DNA of 64,000 nucleotides from Hyphomicrobium_B sp001006785 (GCF_001006785.1 NZ_CDHO01000004.1:1-64000); one strand, 5' to 3'; shown: positions 44,192-53,212, counted from the first letter of the stretch. The notes: generated by a model from the sequence alone, not told the origin. Numbers and translations are program-made.

Positions 44192-44896
44192 CTATTCTTT
44201 GAAGCGGTAGCCGACGCCGTAAAGCGTCTCGATCACGTCGAAATCGTCATCGACCTGTTTGAACTTCTTGCGCAGCCGCTTGATGTGGCTGTCGATCGTG
44301 CGGTCGTCGACATAAACCTGATCGTCGTAAGCGGCGTCCATCAGAGCGTCGCGCGTTTTGACGACTCCCGGCCGTGTCGCGAGTGCCTGCAGAATGAGGA
44401 ATTCGGTCACCGTCAGCGTGACGGGCTTGCTGTCCCAATGGCAGGTGTGACGCTCCGGATCGAGCTTGAGCTTGCCGCGCTCGAGAACGCGCTTGGCCTC
44501 GTCTTCGACTGTCGCACCATCCTTGGGAGAAACGCGGCGCAGAACGGCTTTCACGCGCTCGACGATCAGGCGCTGGGAAAACGGCTTGGCGATATAATCG
44601 TCGGCGCCCATCTTGAGGCCGAACAGTTCGTCGATTTCCTCGTCCTTCGAGGTCAGGAAAATCACCGGCATCGTCGACTGCTGACGAACTCGGCGGAGCA
44701 ATTCCATCCCGTCCATGCGTGGCATCTTGATGTCGAAGATGCCGAGATCCGCCGGTTCTTCCGTCAGCGCTTCGAGCGCCGAAACGCCGTCGCCGTAGGT
44801 CCGAACCTTATAGCCTTCCGCTTCCAGGGCCATTCTCAACGACGTCAAAATATTCCGCTCGTCGTCGACGAGTGCGATGGTGCTCTTTTCCTTCAT
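44192..44896 (-). CDS. chvI: Response regulator ChvI
   Basis: 234-residue OmpR/PhoB-type regulator. Receiver residues are D11-D12 (ALVDDERN), phospho-acceptor D55 (GIFDIKMPRMDG) and Lys in DDYIAKPFSQ. The winged-helix output domain ends YDDQVYVDDRTIDSHIKRLRKKF and YGVGYRFKE, as in ChvI. It is followed by chvG 28 nt downstream and faces pckA, a known ChvI-linked gene in Agrobacterium. Confidence 0.96.
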   Translation of the reverse strand: MKEKSTIALVDDERNILTSLRMALEAEGYKVRTYGDGVSALEALTEEPADLGIFDIKMPRMDGMELLRRVRQQSTMPVIFLTSKDEEIDELFGLKMGADDYIAKPFSQRLIVERVKAVLRRVSPKDGATVEDEAKRVLERGKLKLDPERHTCHWDSKPVTLTVTEFLILQALATRPGVVKTRDALMDAAYDDQVYVDDRTIDSHIKRLRKKFKQVDDDFDVIETLYGVGYRFKE

Positions 44897-45357
44897 ATTT
44901 TCCTCTCAAGCCCCGGAGCGGTGGTCCTCGCCGCGCCGCATCTGGCGCTTATGGCGGGATGGTGGACCAATTGTGGCGCTACGTCCAATGGACGCCAAAG
45001 GCTGAATGCGACCTGAATATGCGACCTAAGTCGTAACCGCAAGCAAAGCCGAACGAATTCTTGCGCAAAATTTTGCAGTGACCAAAACATTACTCGCTGC
45101 ATTGCGCCTGTTGCTCGACATACAGTCTTCGAATATTTTAAGCGGTAACATAGTGTTACATTTTCTGTCATGCGGCAGGACGGCTAAGACCATCGCACAG
45201 CTTGAGAATGCCGTTTTGGTTTCTTAAGCAGCTGAACTGTCTTGTTAGGCCCGTAGCACACGCACCAGCGTTCGAACCGAATGCATCCGTGTCATTTGCG
45301 AAATGATCGTCCGGCCGGCACTCCGCCGTGTTCGGACTGGCAGGGGTAAACTCCGTA
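44897..45357. promoter_or_regulatory. Divergent chvI-pckA control region
   Basis: 461 bp without a credible gene. It holds the promoters of chvI and pckA. A perfect 13-bp dyad, CGTCCA-A-TGGACG, lies at 44982-44994 and is a possible operator. The middle part (about 45060-45170) is A+T-richer than its surroundings. No known binding consensus could be assigned with certainty. Confidence 0.5.
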
Positions 45358-46950
45358 ATGACTATCCAATTGTTTCCGATCGCGCCAAGTCAGAAGATTC
45401 GTCGGAATTTGCGCGAGGCGGAGCTGATCGAAGCAATCATCCGGCGAGATGAAGGACGTTTAGCTGCCAGCGGGGCCGTCGTCGTCGAGACCGGCCAGCA
45501 CACCGGACGCTCTGCCGAAGACAAATATATCGTGCGTGATCGCGAGACCGATCAGGCGATCTGGTGGGACAACGCCAAGGCAATGACGCCGGAGCAATTC
45601 GACCGTCTGCTCGCGGATTTCATCGCATTTGCCGCCCATAAGGAAATTTACGTCGAAGATCTGTTCGCAGGCGCCGATGCCGGTCATCGTCTGAATACGC
45701 GCATCGTGACGGAATACGCGTGGCACTCGCTTTTCATTCGGCATCTGCTGCGCCGACCGGAAGCCTCCGAACTTGAAAGTTTCGTTCCCGAATTCACCGT
45801 CGTCGATCTGCCGAGCTTCCGCGCCGCGCCGCTCTATCACGGCACGCGAACGGAAACCGTGATTGCCTGCGATTTCTCGCGGCGCATCGTTCTGATTGGC
45901 GGCACCAGCTACGCTGGCGAAATCAAGAAGAGCGTGTTCTCGTTCCTGAACTACATTCTCCCGTCCAAAGGCGTCATGCCGATGCATTGCTCGGCGAACG
46001 TCGGCAAGGACGGCGATTCCGCCGTGTTCTTCGGCCTTTCCGGCACTGGCAAGACGACGCTCTCCGCCGACCCGCGCCGCGAGCTTTTAGGCGACGACGA
46101 ACACGGCTGGTCGGAAAAAGGCATCTTCAATTTCGAGGGCGGCTGCTACGCCAAGACCATTCGCCTGTCGAAATCCGCCGAGCCCGAGATCTGGCAGGCA
46201 TCGAACCGTTTCGCGACGGTGCTCGAAAACGTCGTCATCGATCCGGTCACGCGCCTTCCCGATTTCGACGACAATCGGCTCGCTGAGAACGCGCGATCGG
46301 CCTATCCGCTCGAAGCTATCGCCAACGCCAGCCCGACGGGCACCGCAGGCCATCCGAAAAACATCGTGATGCTGACCGCGGACGCGTTCGGCGTGCTGCC
46401 GCCGATCGCAAAGCTGACCCCAAGCCAGGCGATGTATCATTTCCTCTCGGGCTTCACGGCGAAGGTTGCGGGGACCGAGAAAGGCATGGGTAACGAGCCC
46501 AAGCCGACGTTCTCGACGTGTTTCGGCGCACCCTTCATGCCGCGCCATCCGAGCGTCTACGGCAACCTGCTGCGCCAGCTGATCGCCGACCACAAGGTCG
46601 ACTGTTGGCTGGTCAACACCGGTTGGACCGGCGGCAAGTACGGCGAAGGAACGCGCATGCCGATCAAGGTCACGCGTGGGCTCCTCGATGCCGCGCTCTC
46701 GGGCGCGCTCAAGGATCAGCCGATGCGCGTCGATCCGGTCTTCGGCTTCCAGGTGCCGCTCACTCCTCAGGGCATCGACCCGAAGGTCATGACGCCGCGC
46801 GAGACCTGGGCCAATCCGAAAGCCTATGACGAGGCCGCAGCGAAACTCGCGGCGATGTTCCATGAGAACTTCGCGAAGTTTGCCCGTCACGTCGGTGCCG
46901 ACGTTCTCAACGCGGGACCATCCGTCGGCCGCGCCGTCGCTGCGGAGTAA
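45358..46950 (+). CDS. pckA: Phosphoenolpyruvate carboxykinase (ATP)
   Basis: 530-residue gluconeogenic enzyme converting oxaloacetate to PEP with ATP. Motifs: ETGQHTGRSAEDKYIV, the Lys/metal region GEIKKSVFSFLNYILP, the P-loop FFGLSGTGKTTLSADP, GDDEHGWSEKGIFNFEGGCYAK and GGKYGEGTRMPI. The ATG at 45358 (MTIQLFPI) is preferred over an in-frame codon at 45328. It is divergent from chvI, the usual Hyphomicrobiales arrangement, so ChvI control is likely. Confidence 0.97.
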   Translation: MTIQLFPIAPSQKIRRNLREAELIEAIIRRDEGRLAASGAVVVETGQHTGRSAEDKYIVRDRETDQAIWWDNAKAMTPEQFDRLLADFIAFAAHKEIYVEDLFAGADAGHRLNTRIVTEYAWHSLFIRHLLRRPEASELESFVPEFTVVDLPSFRAAPLYHGTRTETVIACDFSRRIVLIGGTSYAGEIKKSVFSFLNYILPSKGVMPMHCSANVGKDGDSAVFFGLSGTGKTTLSADPRRELLGDDEHGWSEKGIFNFEGGCYAKTIRLSKSAEPEIWQASNRFATVLENVVIDPVTRLPDFDDNRLAENARSAYPLEAIANASPTGTAGHPKNIVMLTADAFGVLPPIAKLTPSQAMYHFLSGFTAKVAGTEKGMGNEPKPTFSTCFGAPFMPRHPSVYGNLLRQLIADHKVDCWLVNTGWTGGKYGEGTRMPIKVTRGLLDAALSGALKDQPMRVDPVFGFQVPLTPQGIDPKVMTPRETWANPKAYDEAAAKLAAMFHENFAKFARHVGADVLNAGPSVGRAVAAE

Positions 46951-46968
46951 GTTCCAAGATCGATCCCG

Positions 46969-46989
46969 TGGCCGGGCTTGACCCGGCCA
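46969..46989. repeat. REP-like palindrome
   Basis: TGGCCGGG-CTTGA-CCCGGCCA, an 8-bp stem with a 5-nt loop, in the gap after pckA. It is of the kind dispersed between genes in alphaproteobacteria; no T-run follows. Confidence 0.55.
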
Positions 46990-47099
46990 TCTTGCGTCCA
47001 AGGCCGTACGGCCGAGCAACTTGCTCGCTGTACGTTGATCATTGCCGCTGTCGCGAATAGAAAATCCGCAGACGACGCAGCGGCTTGGAGACAGCGGCA

Positions 47100-47771
47100 A
47101 TGGGTACTCGGATTTCCTTCACGCGCCCCGACGGCAAGACGGGCGACGGCTATCTCGCGAAGTCGGCGGCAGCGAATGCGCCCGGCGTCGTCGTCATCCA
47201 GGAATGGTGGGGACTGCAGGACCAGATCAAGGGCATCTGCGATCGCTTTGCGCTGGCGGGCTACGATGCGTTGGCCCCCGATCTCTACGCCGGCACGGTC
47301 ATTCCCTATCACGACACCGACGCCGCCGGCCGCGAGATGAACTCGCTGAACTTTCTCGAGGCGACCGATCAGCTCGTGCGTGGCGCCGCGCAGTATCTCC
47401 TGGTTTCAAGCCCCAAAGTCGCGGTGTGCGGCTTCTGCATGGGCGGCGCGGTGGCCGTGCTCGCCGCCGCGCGCGTACCGGAATTTTCGGCCGGCATCGC
47501 GTTTTATGGATTGCCGCCCGACACGGTCGCAAAGCCGGCCGACGTCAAAATTCCTCTGCAGGCGCATTTCGCGAGCGAGGATGATTTCGTCACGCCCGAA
47601 AAAGCCGATGAGTTCGAGGCGGGCATGAAGGCCGCCGGTAAACCGTTCGAGGCCTTCCGCTACGATGCAAGCCACGCCTTCATGAACGAGCAGCGCTCAG
47701 TGCACGACCGCCAGTCGGCTGAGCTTGCCTGGGGCCGCGTCCGCAACTTCCTGACGAAGCATCTAGGCTAG
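47100..47771 (+). CDS. Dienelactone hydrolase family protein
   Basis: 223-residue alpha/beta hydrolase. The nucleophile is Cys113 in VCGFCMGGAVAVL, with the conserved Glu in VIQEWWGLQDQ, the Asp in HFASEDDFVTP and the His in DASHAFMNE, the dienelactone hydrolase arrangement. Such enzymes open lactones in aromatic breakdown, but many act on other esters; no aromatic pathway genes are nearby. The ATG at 47100 has TTGGAGA upstream; a TTG at 47085 is possible. Confidence 0.9.
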   Translation: MGTRISFTRPDGKTGDGYLAKSAAANAPGVVVIQEWWGLQDQIKGICDRFALAGYDALAPDLYAGTVIPYHDTDAAGREMNSLNFLEATDQLVRGAAQYLLVSSPKVAVCGFCMGGAVAVLAAARVPEFSAGIAFYGLPPDTVAKPADVKIPLQAHFASEDDFVTPEKADEFEAGMKAAGKPFEAFRYDASHAFMNEQRSVHDRQSAELAWGRVRNFLTKHLG

Positions 47772-47834
47772 CGCGGCGCCGCTTGCTTCAATTGGAACCT
47801 GACTAGCTTAGCCAGCCCAGCGAGCGGCTCAATT

Positions 47835-47855
47835 CCCCTCCCCAACGGGGAGGGG
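47835..47855. repeat. G/C-rich palindrome between convergent genes
   Basis: CCCCTCCCC-AAC-GGGGAGGGG, a perfect 9-bp stem with a 3-nt loop, followed by CCAGGGGTGGAG. This is the form of a widespread alphaproteobacterial intergenic repeat. It lies between the convergent dienelactone hydrolase gene and pyrE; without a T-run it is not a classical terminator. Confidence 0.65.
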
Positions 47856-47942
47856 CCAGGGGTGGAGAGAAGATGCAGACGTGATCGTCGAGTTTGACTC
47901 CGCACGCCGCTGGCGCATTTCGATGAGCACACCCGGCCCGAC

Positions 47943-48521
47943 TTAGCTGCGGAAATCTTCCAGCGTCAGAAGTGGCGTGAACAAAAAGCCCGCGTCGGAG
48001 AATGTCTGCATCGCGCCGTCGAGCCGATCGACAATGGTGATGACGCGCACGACCGTCGCGCCCTCCGCCTTCAGCGCTTCCGCAGCCTTGAGGGCCGAGC
48101 CGCCCGTCGTCGTGACGTCCTCGACGACGATGACCTTCTTGCCTGCCAGATGCTCGGTCTTCGCGAGACCTTCGACCAGCGCCCGCGTGCCGTGCTCTTT
48201 CGCCTGCTTCCTGACGAAGAACGCCGGCAGCTTGCGTCCGCGCGTATGGGCGATGGCCGCAACGCTCGACGCGATCGGCACCGCGCCCATCTCGAGCCCG
48301 CCGATCAGGTCCGCGTCGACGCCTTCGATCTCGTCCAGGATCAGAGACGCAATCAGAAACGCGCCCTCGCTGTCGAGCATGGTCGGCTTCATGTTGAAGT
48401 AAAACGGCGAGGTCTTGCCGGACGCCAGCTTGAACGCCGGCCCCTCCTGGAACGACCGCGACTTTATGAGCTCGATCAGGCGCGCGCGCTTGCCCGCGGC
48501 GTCAGACGGTTTTTCTGCCAT
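47943..48521 (-). CDS. pyrE: Orotate phosphoribosyltransferase
   Basis: 192-residue enzyme that joins orotate and PRPP to OMP in pyrimidine synthesis. The PRPP-binding motif is KVIVVEDVTTTGGSALKAAE; ADLIGGLEMGAVPIASSVA and VRKQAKEHGTR are also typical. The N-terminal FKLASGKTSPFYFN completes the active site. It is divergent from the ArnT-like gene. Confidence 0.96.
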   Translation of the reverse strand: MAEKPSDAAGKRARLIELIKSRSFQEGPAFKLASGKTSPFYFNMKPTMLDSEGAFLIASLILDEIEGVDADLIGGLEMGAVPIASSVAAIAHTRGRKLPAFFVRKQAKEHGTRALVEGLAKTEHLAGKKVIVVEDVTTTGGSALKAAEALKAEGATVVRVITIVDRLDGAMQTFSDAGFLFTPLLTLEDFRS

Positions 48522-48606
48522 GCGATAGAAGCGCCTCTTGCGTTTTTCGGTTCAGGATGCGCAAACAGCCCGGATCGAAAAGCCTGTCAAGATTTGGGAG
48601 AATATT

Positions 48607-50403
48607 GTGGTGGAGCGTCGCCGCTCGTTAACCGACGGATGGGCCGCGCTGGCCTCACGCCCGCAGGCGGCGTCGATGGTGCTTCTGCTGCTGTGTCTCG
48701 CCGTTTATCTCCCAGGATTTGTCCGCCTTCCGGCCGTCGACCGCACCGAAGCCATATATGCCGAGACCACGCGCGATATGGTTGCGCGCGGTGACTGGTC
48801 CGATCCGCGCTACGGCAGCGCGGTTCACCAATATCGCCCGATCGGCACGTTCTGGGCTCAGGCGCTGAGCCGGTCGGCGGCGGGAGAGGAAAACGCCCGC
48901 GACATCCGCGTCTATCGGCTTCCCTCGCTGATTTTCGTGACGCTTGCGGTGCTGGCCGTCTTCTGGCTCGGAAGTCTCATCATCGGAGCGGAGGCGGCGC
49001 TCATCGCTGCGGCGCTGTTCGCAGTGGCGCCGCTGACCGTGCTCGTCTCGCAGCTTGCAATCGCCGAAGGGCTGTCTCTGCTTCCGGCAACGATCGCCAT
49101 GCTGACGCTTGCATGGTTTTACGTGACGGCAGGGCCGCCGGTTGCTTCTGAGGCTCTCGCCAGCCATCCACGCCGGTTCTCCGCGCGCGGAGAAACATGG
49201 CTCGCGCTGCTGTTCTGGACAGCGGTCGGCGCCGGGATGCTGATCAACGCGCTGCTGGTTCCGATTCTCATCGTCTCAACGCTGGCAGCGCTCTTTGCAT
49301 TCGATCGTGATTTTTCGTGGCTGAAGCGGCTGCGCCCTCTGTTCGGCGTGCCGATCGCGCTCGCCATCGCAGCTCCCTGGCTGCTGGTGCGCGCGCATCA
49401 GGACGGAACGCCGTTTGCGGGATTGAGCTGGCCCGAATTCCTGGCAGCGCTCGGTGGCGCGCAGGACATGAAGCTGCGCGCGTTTCCGGGCACGTTCGCC
49501 CTTGCTCTGCTGCTCGGCTTTCTGCCGGGCACGGCGCTGCTCGGAGTGGTGTTCAAGCGTTTCTGGCCCGCGCGCGACCAGCGATTGCCGAGCTTCCTGC
49601 TCGCTTGGGTGATCGGATATCTGATTTATCTCGAAGCCCTGTCGTCGAAGCCCGGCACTTACATGGTTCAGACGATGTTTCCGGCGCTGGCGCTCGCCGT
49701 TGCGTCGGTCGTCGTCAGCGAGACGGGGCACGGAAAGCGGCCGGAAGGCGGCCTGCTCGTTTGGCCGACGGCTCTCGCGGCGATACCGCTCGCCGTGTTC
49801 GCGGCCGTCTACGGCTTCGCGAATGAAGCGCCGGACATCGTGCCGGCCGTGCTCATCGCAATCATCGCGGCGCTGTTCATCTGGAGCGGCCGGCTGATCC
49901 ACGAAGGACTGTTGCGTGGCTGGGCGACCATCGGCGTCGCGGCGCTGGGATTGTTCGCGATTACGCTTCTCGGATTTGTGCTGCCGTCGATCGACAAGAT
50001 CTGGCCGTCGGCCGAACTCAAGCGCGCCGTCGCGGCGTGCCCCGCGCATGACATCGATCTCGTCGGTTTTCGCGAGCCGTCGAGCCGCTTGCTGCTCGGA
50101 GTTTCGCCCGACCGCCAGGCCCCGGAAGCCATCGCCAGCGAGATATCAGGCTACGGTGCGAAACTTTTGATCGTCGAGGATCGTTGGAGCAACCGCATGA
50201 ACATGGCCCTGACGACCAGCTCGAAGCCTCCGCTGCCAAGTCCGAGCGGCTGCGTGTCGGCATACAACGTGATGCGCGGATGCCCGGTTCATTTTCGGAT
50301 TTACGATTTGAATCCCGCTCAGCCTTGTAAAATTCCGGCGAACTTCGCGTGCGCGCCAGACGCTGCGCCCGCAGGTCCGCAGAAATCTGGAAATTGTGAT
50401 TGA
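48607..50403 (+). CDS. ArnT/PMT-family membrane glycosyltransferase
   Basis: About 598-residue polytopic GT-C glycosyltransferase of the ArnT/PMT superfamily. The first lumenal loop has the expected acidic motif (VDRTEAIYAETTRDMVARGDW), followed by about ten further hydrophobic segments and a C-terminal periplasmic domain with cysteines. These enzymes move sugars from lipid carriers to lipid A or other acceptors; the acceptor here is unknown. The GTG at 48607 has GGGAG six bases upstream; a TTG at 48538 gives an unconserved extension. It ends 4 nt inside an alternative upstream frame of the next gene. Confidence 0.85.
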   Translation: MVERRRSLTDGWAALASRPQAASMVLLLLCLAVYLPGFVRLPAVDRTEAIYAETTRDMVARGDWSDPRYGSAVHQYRPIGTFWAQALSRSAAGEENARDIRVYRLPSLIFVTLAVLAVFWLGSLIIGAEAALIAAALFAVAPLTVLVSQLAIAEGLSLLPATIAMLTLAWFYVTAGPPVASEALASHPRRFSARGETWLALLFWTAVGAGMLINALLVPILIVSTLAALFAFDRDFSWLKRLRPLFGVPIALAIAAPWLLVRAHQDGTPFAGLSWPEFLAALGGAQDMKLRAFPGTFALALLLGFLPGTALLGVVFKRFWPARDQRLPSFLLAWVIGYLIYLEALSSKPGTYMVQTMFPALALAVASVVVSETGHGKRPEGGLLVWPTALAAIPLAVFAAVYGFANEAPDIVPAVLIAIIAALFIWSGRLIHEGLLRGWATIGVAALGLFAITLLGFVLPSIDKIWPSAELKRAVAACPAHDIDLVGFREPSSRLLLGVSPDRQAPEAIASEISGYGAKLLIVEDRWSNRMNMALTTSSKPPLPSPSGCVSAYNVMRGCPVHFRIYDLNPAQPCKIPANFACAPDAAPAGPQKSGNCD

Positions 50404-50480
50404 TTGCGTGCGGGCCGACACGCCTGCACTTCAGCCGTCGCGACTGCTATATACCGTTAAGGTCATTCAAGGATCATTCG

Positions 50481-51149
50481 ATGTTCAACCCCGAACACCC
50501 GCCCGAGATCATCGCGCAACGCTGGCTGAATTCCGACAAGAAGCGCACGCTGAAGGCGGAGAAGGGCAAAGTCATCGTCATCGCGATCTGGCAGCTGGAA
50601 TGCCCCGGCTCGCAGAAATTCGGCTTACCGCAGGCGATGCGGCTCCGGCGTGCATTCGAGGAGGACGAGGTCGCCGTCTTCGGCCTGCATATGCCGTTCG
50701 AGAAATTCGCCGAGCAGACGCCGGACAAAGTCGAAGCCTATCTCAACGAGAACGAGATCACGATTCCCGTCGCGCTCGACAAACCGAACGGCGAAGAATT
50801 GCCCGAGACGATGAAGGCCTACGAGCTTCAAGGCACGCCGGCGCTGCTGATCTTCGACCGGCAGGGACGCCTGCGCCGCCACTATCTCGGCGCGGTCGAC
50901 GATCTGCGCCTCGGCGCGGAAGTCATGGGGCTGCTCATCGAGGACAAGGACAGCCCGCGCGAGATGGCGATCGCGATCGAGCATAAGCTCGGCGCGGCGC
51001 TCGTCGATCCGGAAGCGCATCACCATCACGAGCACGGTGAGGCGTGCGGCTGCGGCCACGATCACAGTCATGACCACGATCATCAGCACGACCACGGCGC
51101 CGCCCACGGCGAGCCGGGTCACGTGCATGGTCCGGGTTGCAAGCACTGA
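50481..51149 (+). CDS. Thioredoxin-like protein with His-rich metal-binding tail
   Basis: 222-residue cytosolic protein (no signal peptide). Residues 1-170 form a thioredoxin/redoxin fold: VIVIAIWQLECPGSQKFGLP with one active-site Cys (C41, second Cys of CxxC replaced by Ser), FGLHMPFEKF, and the cis-Pro loop LQGTPALLIFDRQGRLRRHY. The last 44 residues are almost pure His/Asp/Gly with a few Cys (HEHGEACGCGHDHSHDHDH), a likely Zn/Ni/Cu-binding tail. AAGGA precedes the ATG at 50481. Its stop overlaps the start of the FNT gene (TGATG), so the two are translated together. Confidence 0.85.
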   Translation: MFNPEHPPEIIAQRWLNSDKKRTLKAEKGKVIVIAIWQLECPGSQKFGLPQAMRLRRAFEEDEVAVFGLHMPFEKFAEQTPDKVEAYLNENEITIPVALDKPNGEELPETMKAYELQGTPALLIFDRQGRLRRHYLGAVDDLRLGAEVMGLLIEDKDSPREMAIAIEHKLGAALVDPEAHHHHEHGEACGCGHDHSHDHDHQHDHGAAHGEPGHVHGPGCKH

Positions 51150-52051
51150 TGGCCGAAAAAGCGCCGAAGGACGGCGCGTCGGCAAAGAAGGACGAGCCTG
51201 GAACTTCGGCGCAAGACCCGCCTCCGGGATCGGGCCTCAGCCGCAAGGAGCGGCAGCAAGTCCGCGAGGGCGTCCGCCATCGCCCCGCGGTCGTTTACGA
51301 GATCATTCGCGTCCAGGGCGAGATCGAACTCCGGCGACCGTCGTCGGCGCTCTGGTGGTCGGGCGTCGCGGCTGGCATTTCCATCGGCTTTTCGTTTTTG
51401 ACGGACGCGGTTCTGGCCGCGCATCTCCCGGCGTCCGAATGGTCGCCGCTGATCGCTAAGCTTGGCTATGCCGTCGGCTTCCTCATCGTCATTCTTGGAC
51501 ATCAGCAGCTATTTACTGAAAACGTTCTGACGGCCGTGTTGCCGGTGATGGCGCGCAAGCAGGTGCATTGGCTGCTGAAGATGCTGCGGCTCTGGGGCAT
51601 CGTGCTCGCCGCGAACATCGCCGGATGCCTCATCTTCGCGTCGGCGATTGCCTACTTGCCCGTCGTTCCCTCGAACGTCACCCCCGCACTCGCCGACATC
51701 GTCACCAAGGTGATGAGCAACACGCCGTGGGAAATGTTTGCGAAGGGCATCGGCGCGGGCTGGCTGATCGCGGCGCTGGTCTGGATTTTGTCTTCGACCG
51801 AGCATGTCGAGTTCATCGTCATCACGCTGCTGACGTATCTGATCGCACTGTTCGGCTTCACGCATATCGTGGCGGGCAGCGTCGAAGCGATCTACGGCGT
51901 CGCGACGGGCATCATCAGCCTGGAAACGGCGGTGTTCCGCTTCTTCCTGCCGACGCTGGCGGGCAACGTGTTCGGCGGAACCATCCTGTTCTCGGTGCTG
52001 AGCTACGCGCAGGTGCGCGAGGAAATTTACGCCGACACCTCGGAAAGCTGA
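51149..52051 (+). CDS. Formate/nitrite transporter (FNT) family channel
   Basis: 300-residue membrane protein of the FNT family, closest in layout to YfdC-type members. A charged N-terminal tail of about 60 residues precedes six membrane segments, including WWSGVAAGISIGFSFL and GHQQLFTENVLTAVLPVM (the re-entrant LFTEN motif), NIAGCLIFASAIAYL, and AGNVFGGTILFSVL. FNT proteins pass formate, nitrite, hydrosulfide or related anions; formate would suit a methylotroph, but the substrate is not shown. The ATG at 51149 overlaps the preceding stop. Confidence 0.88.
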   Translation: MAEKAPKDGASAKKDEPGTSAQDPPPGSGLSRKERQQVREGVRHRPAVVYEIIRVQGEIELRRPSSALWWSGVAAGISIGFSFLTDAVLAAHLPASEWSPLIAKLGYAVGFLIVILGHQQLFTENVLTAVLPVMARKQVHWLLKMLRLWGIVLAANIAGCLIFASAIAYLPVVPSNVTPALADIVTKVMSNTPWEMFAKGIGAGWLIAALVWILSSTEHVEFIVITLLTYLIALFGFTHIVAGSVEAIYGVATGIISLETAVFRFFLPTLAGNVFGGTILFSVLSYAQVREEIYADTSES

Positions 52052-52127
52052 ACCGCCCGGACTTACGAACGCCACCCGAATCACGCTTTTCTCCGCCCTA
52101 CAAGTCGAGGCGGAAGCGAGGCGGCCG

Positions 52128-53135
52128 ATGGTCGAGCGGGTCAACAACAAACAACGTCGTCGTACAGGCAGCGACAGCGCTGGCGGCCGGCTCGCGGAAC
52201 GCGAGTCGCCAGCGCCAAATGATGCTCCCGCTCATTCGCTCGGTGTCCGTAGCAAGCCCGGCGCTGGCGGCCGGCTCCGCGAAGCGGAGTCGCCAGCGCC
52301 AAATAAAAAAGTCATCGCACTTGTCTACGACTTCGACGGCACGCTCTCGCCGAAGCCGATGCAGGAATATGCCTTCCTGCCGAAACTCGGCATCGATCCG
52401 AAATCGTTCTGGGCAGAGTGCACGCGCGTCTCGCAGGCCGAGCGCGCCGACGCGCTGATCACCTACATGCATTTGCTCTACAAGAAGGCGAAGGAGAAAA
52501 ACGTGCGCATCGACCGCGCCGATCTCGTCGCGCAGGGCAAGCTCGTCGAGCTGTATCCGGGCGTCCCGACGTGGTTCGACGCAATGCACGCGTACGTGAA
52601 AAAGCGCGCGGGCGACAGCGGCATCACGGTGAAGCACTATCTGATCTCGTCGGGTCTGACCGAGATCATCGAAGGCACGAAAATCTACCCGCACTTCGCC
52701 AATGTGTTCGCGAGCGAATACTGGTTCGACGCCTATGACCTGCCGTTTCCGAAACGGGTCATCTCGGACACCGGCAAGACGCAGTTCCTCTTCCGCATCA
52801 ACAAGGGGCTGGAGGACTTGAGCCAGAGCATCAACGCGCACATGCCCGAGGCGCAGCGGCCGATCCCGTTTTCGAATTTCATCTACTTCGGCGACGGCGA
52901 CACCGACGTGCCGTCGATGGCGCTTCTGAAAAAGAACGGCGGGCAGGCGATTGCCGTGCACGGCCCCGACGAGAGCGAAGCGAAATGCGTCGAGCTTTTC
53001 AAAGCCGGCCGCTGCGATTTCTACGCCGTCGCCGACTACCGCAAAGGCTCGGATCTATGGAAACGTACGTGCCTCCTGCTCGACCGCATCATCGCGGACG
53101 TGCGTGTGCGGGAAGAGGTGAGGGGGTTGGGTTGA
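52128..53135 (+). CDS. HAD-family hydrolase with palindrome-derived N-terminus
   Basis: 335-residue protein. Residues from about 61 are a HAD phosphatase: the nucleophile motif LVYDFDGTLSPKP (D68/D70), the Ser of motif II in HYLISSGLTEII, the Lys in PKRVISDTGKTQ and motif III YFGDGDTDVPSMA. The first 60 residues have no family match and are encoded by two copies of a 44-nt palindrome, giving the repeated peptides GGRLAERESPAPN and GGRLREAESPAPN. The ATG at 52128 has GAGG upstream and no later in-frame ATG precedes the HAD core. Natural substrates are unknown; the extension is probably acquired. Confidence 0.85.
   Translation: MVERVNNKQRRRTGSDSAGGRLAERESPAPNDAPAHSLGVRSKPGAGGRLREAESPAPNKKVIALVYDFDGTLSPKPMQEYAFLPKLGIDPKSFWAECTRVSQAERADALITYMHLLYKKAKEKNVRIDRADLVAQGKLVELYPGVPTWFDAMHAYVKKRAGDSGITVKHYLISSGLTEIIEGTKIYPHFANVFASEYWFDAYDLPFPKRVISDTGKTQFLFRINKGLEDLSQSINAHMPEAQRPIPFSNFIYFGDGDTDVPSMALLKKNGGQAIAVHGPDESEAKCVELFKAGRCDFYAVADYRKGSDLWKRTCLLLDRIIADVRVREEVRGLG
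52177..52220. repeat. 44-nt palindromic element, copy 1 (inside HAD gene)
   Basis: Outer stem GCGCTGGCG / CGCCAGCGC (9 bp), short internal bulge, inner stem CTCGCG-GAA-CGCGAG, then CCAAAT-type tail. It is in the coding frame of the HAD gene and reads GGRLAERESPAPN. Confidence 0.9.
52261..52304. repeat. 44-nt palindromic element, copy 2 (inside HAD gene)
   Basis: Same outer stem and tail as copy 1, 84 nt further on (28 codons, same frame). The inner stem is CTCCGC-GAA-GCGGAG; it differs from copy 1 on both arms so that pairing is kept. It reads GGRLREAESPAPN and ends just before the conserved HAD domain. Confidence 0.9.
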
Positions 53136-53212
53136 GGAACGTCGAAACGACGCTGTTTCAACAATGGCAATTCGCGATTGCGACCGTCGTTAAGGCCATT
53201 ACAGTCCCACGT

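Noticed and set aside
44893..45171. 92-codon open frame upstream of chvI
   Set aside because: Covers the divergent promoter region and overlaps the chvI start; no recognisable protein features.
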